Source of the DNA: a virus
Strand: one strand, 5' to 3'
DNA: 32,679 bases
IMG/VR virus record: IMGVR_UViG_3300038695_000065
Location: 1-32,679 of that record
The notes below the pieces were generated by a model. It worked only from the letters and a program-made list of their open reading frames with translations, searched no databases and was not told the DNA's origin. Each line of letters opens with the position of its first letter. The first letter of the stretch is position 1. Of the stretch, positions 30,831 to 32,679 are shown one piece after another. The position numbers and the translations under genes are program-made.

Positions 30831-32435
30831 TTATTTATTTGTTCTTTTCATTAAGTCAAGAACTCTTTTTTGTGCTGGGTCAACATAAGCTGTCGTCTCA
30901 TTTAATTGATTTGACTGACTTGTACTTTTCTCAGAACCTAATTTATTTTCAATTGACTCTGTGATAGGAGTTTTTTCACCTAATTGAGAGCTTATTGATT
31001 TATACAATTTCTTTGACTCTCCGATTGTACTAACCTCTTCATCAAATCTACTTAAGATATTTTGTTTTTCTTCTGAAGTAGTTGAGTGCTCTAAAAATAA
31101 TTTAGTAGCATAAGTTAAGTTAGTATTAAATACGGCAGTCTCAGTAATTGACTTTCTAAAATCTTTAAGAGAGTTTCTGAACATTTCGTTCTCTTCCTTA
31201 ATCTTTTTAGCTTCACCTAAAAGTGTGTTATATTTTGAAATTGCTGTAGCTAATTTCTTTTCTGCAACACTTTCACCTTTAACACCTTTAACATTCTTAG
31301 CTCCCGCTCCAACTGGCTGACCAATGTCAGCTTTTGCTGGTGCTCTGTGCGCTTCACCTTTAGCTTTTGGAATATGCTCTTCAATTGATTCTTCCTCATC
31401 CATTTCTGAATTTTTAGATAGACCCATTAAAGCATTTTTAGCTCTTTGACCGACAGCTCCACCCATTTTCATAAGTTTTTTAAGACCATCGATTATTTCG
31501 CCTAATCCAGCTGCGGCTCCTTCAACATCACTTCCACCGCCATTGAAACTATCCATTTCCATAACGTGTTCTGCGTGAGCGTCACCACTACCGTTTTGTC
31601 CTTCTTCATCAAATCCACCTTCAAGATTATCACCTGAAGTTTCAGTGTCAGTAGATGCTTTTTTGTTGTCAATATCTCCTGTGTTAACAGCGGCTACATC
31701 TGAACCTTTATTTACATCACTTACTTGTGGATTATTACTGTTTCCAGCGGTAGCTCCAATTTTAGTTTCTTCATTTACGTCATCTTCTTCTTCTGATAAC
31801 TCAATTTCGTAAACTACACCCTCATCTTCTTCTTCTTGCATTTTGTGGTCACCATCTTCCATTTCAGAATTTTCTTCTTCCATTTTATGGTAACCTTCAG
31901 CTTCTAAACTAGAAGCTTCCATTTCGCCTTGGTCGATAAGACTATCACCCTTATCCATCTTCACATTATATTGTGAACCTGATTCTGGGTCTGTAATTAC
32001 TACCTCATTTGATGATACAACTTCAATTTCATCATCTCCGCTTAATTTTTTGTAAACTGAGATAACTTCTTCGTCTGATGCACCTGTCATGTCCATTCCG
32101 TAGTCTTCGCTACCTTCTCCGTCAAGGCTTTCACCTTCTTCCTCAGAGTCCATATCCATGTCATCAAGTTCTAGTTCTTCTGAGCCACTTTCTTCAGCGG
32201 CATCATCAACTGGTAATTCATCAACGTCAACATCACTGTCAGTGTCAGCATCAACATCTTCGATATCTTCGATATCATAATCATCCTCATTCAAGGATTC
32301 TTTTAGCGAACCTGTAATTTCTTCCTTCGCAACCGAACGAAGTATTTCTTTGGTATTCGAATTTATATTCTCTTCAATAAGATTAAATTCCGCTAAGGCT
32401 TCTTCTATAATAGACTTGTTTTTTTCGTCTTTCAT
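30831..32435 (-). CDS. Acidic prohead scaffold / core protein (T4 gp22-like position)
   Basis: 534 residues. The first 260 are extremely acidic with long Asp/Glu runs (DVDELPVDDAAEESGSEELE, then LDDMDMDSEEEGESLDGEGS). The C-terminal part (about 395-534) is helical: KLATAISKYNTLLGEAKKIK, ENEMFRNSLKDFRKSITETA, then ATKLFLEHSTTSEEKQNILS, a pattern seen in scaffolds of large phages. It ends DPAQKRVLDLMKRTNK. Lying directly before the major capsid gene, it corresponds to gp22 in T4, which shapes the prohead and is then degraded. Its acidic length is greater than T4 gp22 (about 270 residues). Confidence 0.8.
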   Translation of the reverse strand: MKDEKNKSIIEEALAEFNLIEENINSNTKEILRSVAKEEITGSLKESLNEDDYDIEDIEDVDADTDSDVDVDELPVDDAAEESGSEELELDDMDMDSEEEGESLDGEGSEDYGMDMTGASDEEVISVYKKLSGDDEIEVVSSNEVVITDPESGSQYNVKMDKGDSLIDQGEMEASSLEAEGYHKMEEENSEMEDGDHKMQEEEDEGVVYEIELSEEEDDVNEETKIGATAGNSNNPQVSDVNKGSDVAAVNTGDIDNKKASTDTETSGDNLEGGFDEEGQNGSGDAHAEHVMEMDSFNGGGSDVEGAAAGLGEIIDGLKKLMKMGGAVGQRAKNALMGLSKNSEMDEEESIEEHIPKAKGEAHRAPAKADIGQPVGAGAKNVKGVKGESVAEKKLATAISKYNTLLGEAKKIKEENEMFRNSLKDFRKSITETAVFNTNLTYATKLFLEHSTTSEEKQNILSRFDEEVSTIGESKKLYKSISSQLGEKTPITESIENKLGSEKSTSQSNQLNETTAYVDPAQKRVLDLMKRTNK

Positions 32436-32569
32436 TTGGTTATAATTTTTTATAATTTAAATTATTACACAGTAAATTTTGTGTGTTTACTTAATAAATA
32501 TGTACTATTTCTACAAAACACATGATTTTAGTAAAAAAAATTATTATTAAGTATTTAAGCTATTAAAAT

Positions 32570-32679
32570 CTAAATTAAAAACTTGTTTAATTTATCAATT
32601 AATAGATTGTCTTTCTTCATTTTAGATTCCATAAATGGCTGTGCGTCAGACTTATTGTTGAACATATAAGAACCTGGCG
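32570..32679 (-). CDS. 3' end of a minus-strand gene, probably of the head module
   Basis: The last 35 codons of a gene that begins beyond the right edge: PGSYMFNNKSDAQPFMESKM, then KKDNLLIDKLNKFLI and TAG at 32570-32572. It is upstream of the scaffold-like gene with about 134 bp between them. The T4 order would predict a prohead protease (gp21) or another core protein here, but the visible part shows no motif, so the identity is open. The 134-bp gap holds A/T-rich sequence with no clear late box. Confidence 0.5.
   Translation of the reverse strand, partial: PGSYMFNNKSDAQPFMESKMKKDNLLIDKLNKFLI

Noticed and set aside
32078-32317. Plus-strand frame rich in His, Gln and Leu
   Set aside because: It is the complement of the Asp/Glu-rich scaffold coding sequence.

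Overview
The window looks like part of a large, A/T-rich tailed phage with a T4-type (myovirus) morphogenesis module that infects a Bacteroidetes host, probably a flavobacterium. Three things support this. First, there is a T4 gp23-like major capsid protein next to an acidic scaffold-like protein. Second, there is a gp55-like late sigma factor, and exact T4-type late boxes (TATAAATA) occur in the window. Third, three promoters have the Bacteroidetes layout (TTG, 20 nt, TAnnTTTG), and genes start in A/T-rich leaders without clear Shine-Dalgarno sites. No tRNA, rRNA, CRISPR array or integrase was seen.

Layout. 1-5152 (minus strand) is the N-terminal 1717 codons of a giant tail-fibre-like protein. 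It is built from about 19 copies of a ~60-residue repeat plus three copies of a second module, and it runs off the left edge. A 60-bp divergent region holds two facing late-type promoters. 5213-7593 (plus) carries five small virion-type proteins of unknown role, one with a WYL-like fold, and ends at a hairpin terminator. 7722-16586 is a dense, translationally coupled cassette: glycosyltransferases (GT4, GT2+GT4 fusion, GT2, DUF616/TOD1-like), two SAM methyltransferases, a polysaccharide pyruvyl transferase, a MazG-like pyrophosphohydrolase and a degenerate HD-domain protein. 16652-17398 is a PhoH-like ATPase. 17464-18462 (minus) is a homing-endonuclease-like gene flanked by a 15-bp direct repeat that duplicates the 5' end of the next gene. 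18572-21394 encodes an inactive-looking HAD/5'-nucleotidase-like protein, a small protein and two more glycosyltransferases; 21394-22134 is the sigma factor.

22202-22306 looks like the C-terminal remnant of an HNH homing endonuclease. 22319-27143 holds structural genes, including a baseplate OB-fold (gp5/VgrG-like) protein and a conserved virion protein. A 5'-truncated von Willebrand A domain follows. 27614-28931 holds five small genes, including a winged-helix protein and two membrane proteins. A bidirectional terminator then separates them from the minus-strand capsid block: major capsid protein, scaffold, and the 3' end of a further gene.

How it fits together. Head, baseplate and fibre genes are interleaved with a sugar-modification cassette large enough to build and decorate a short glycan with methyl and pyruvyl groups. 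The target is unknown; virion proteins (including the Thr/Asn-rich fibre repeats), phage DNA or host surface glycans are all possible. The window also records gene flux: one intact homing endonuclease, one endonuclease scar, two rewritten gene starts, a truncated vWA gene and two probable pseudoenzymes.
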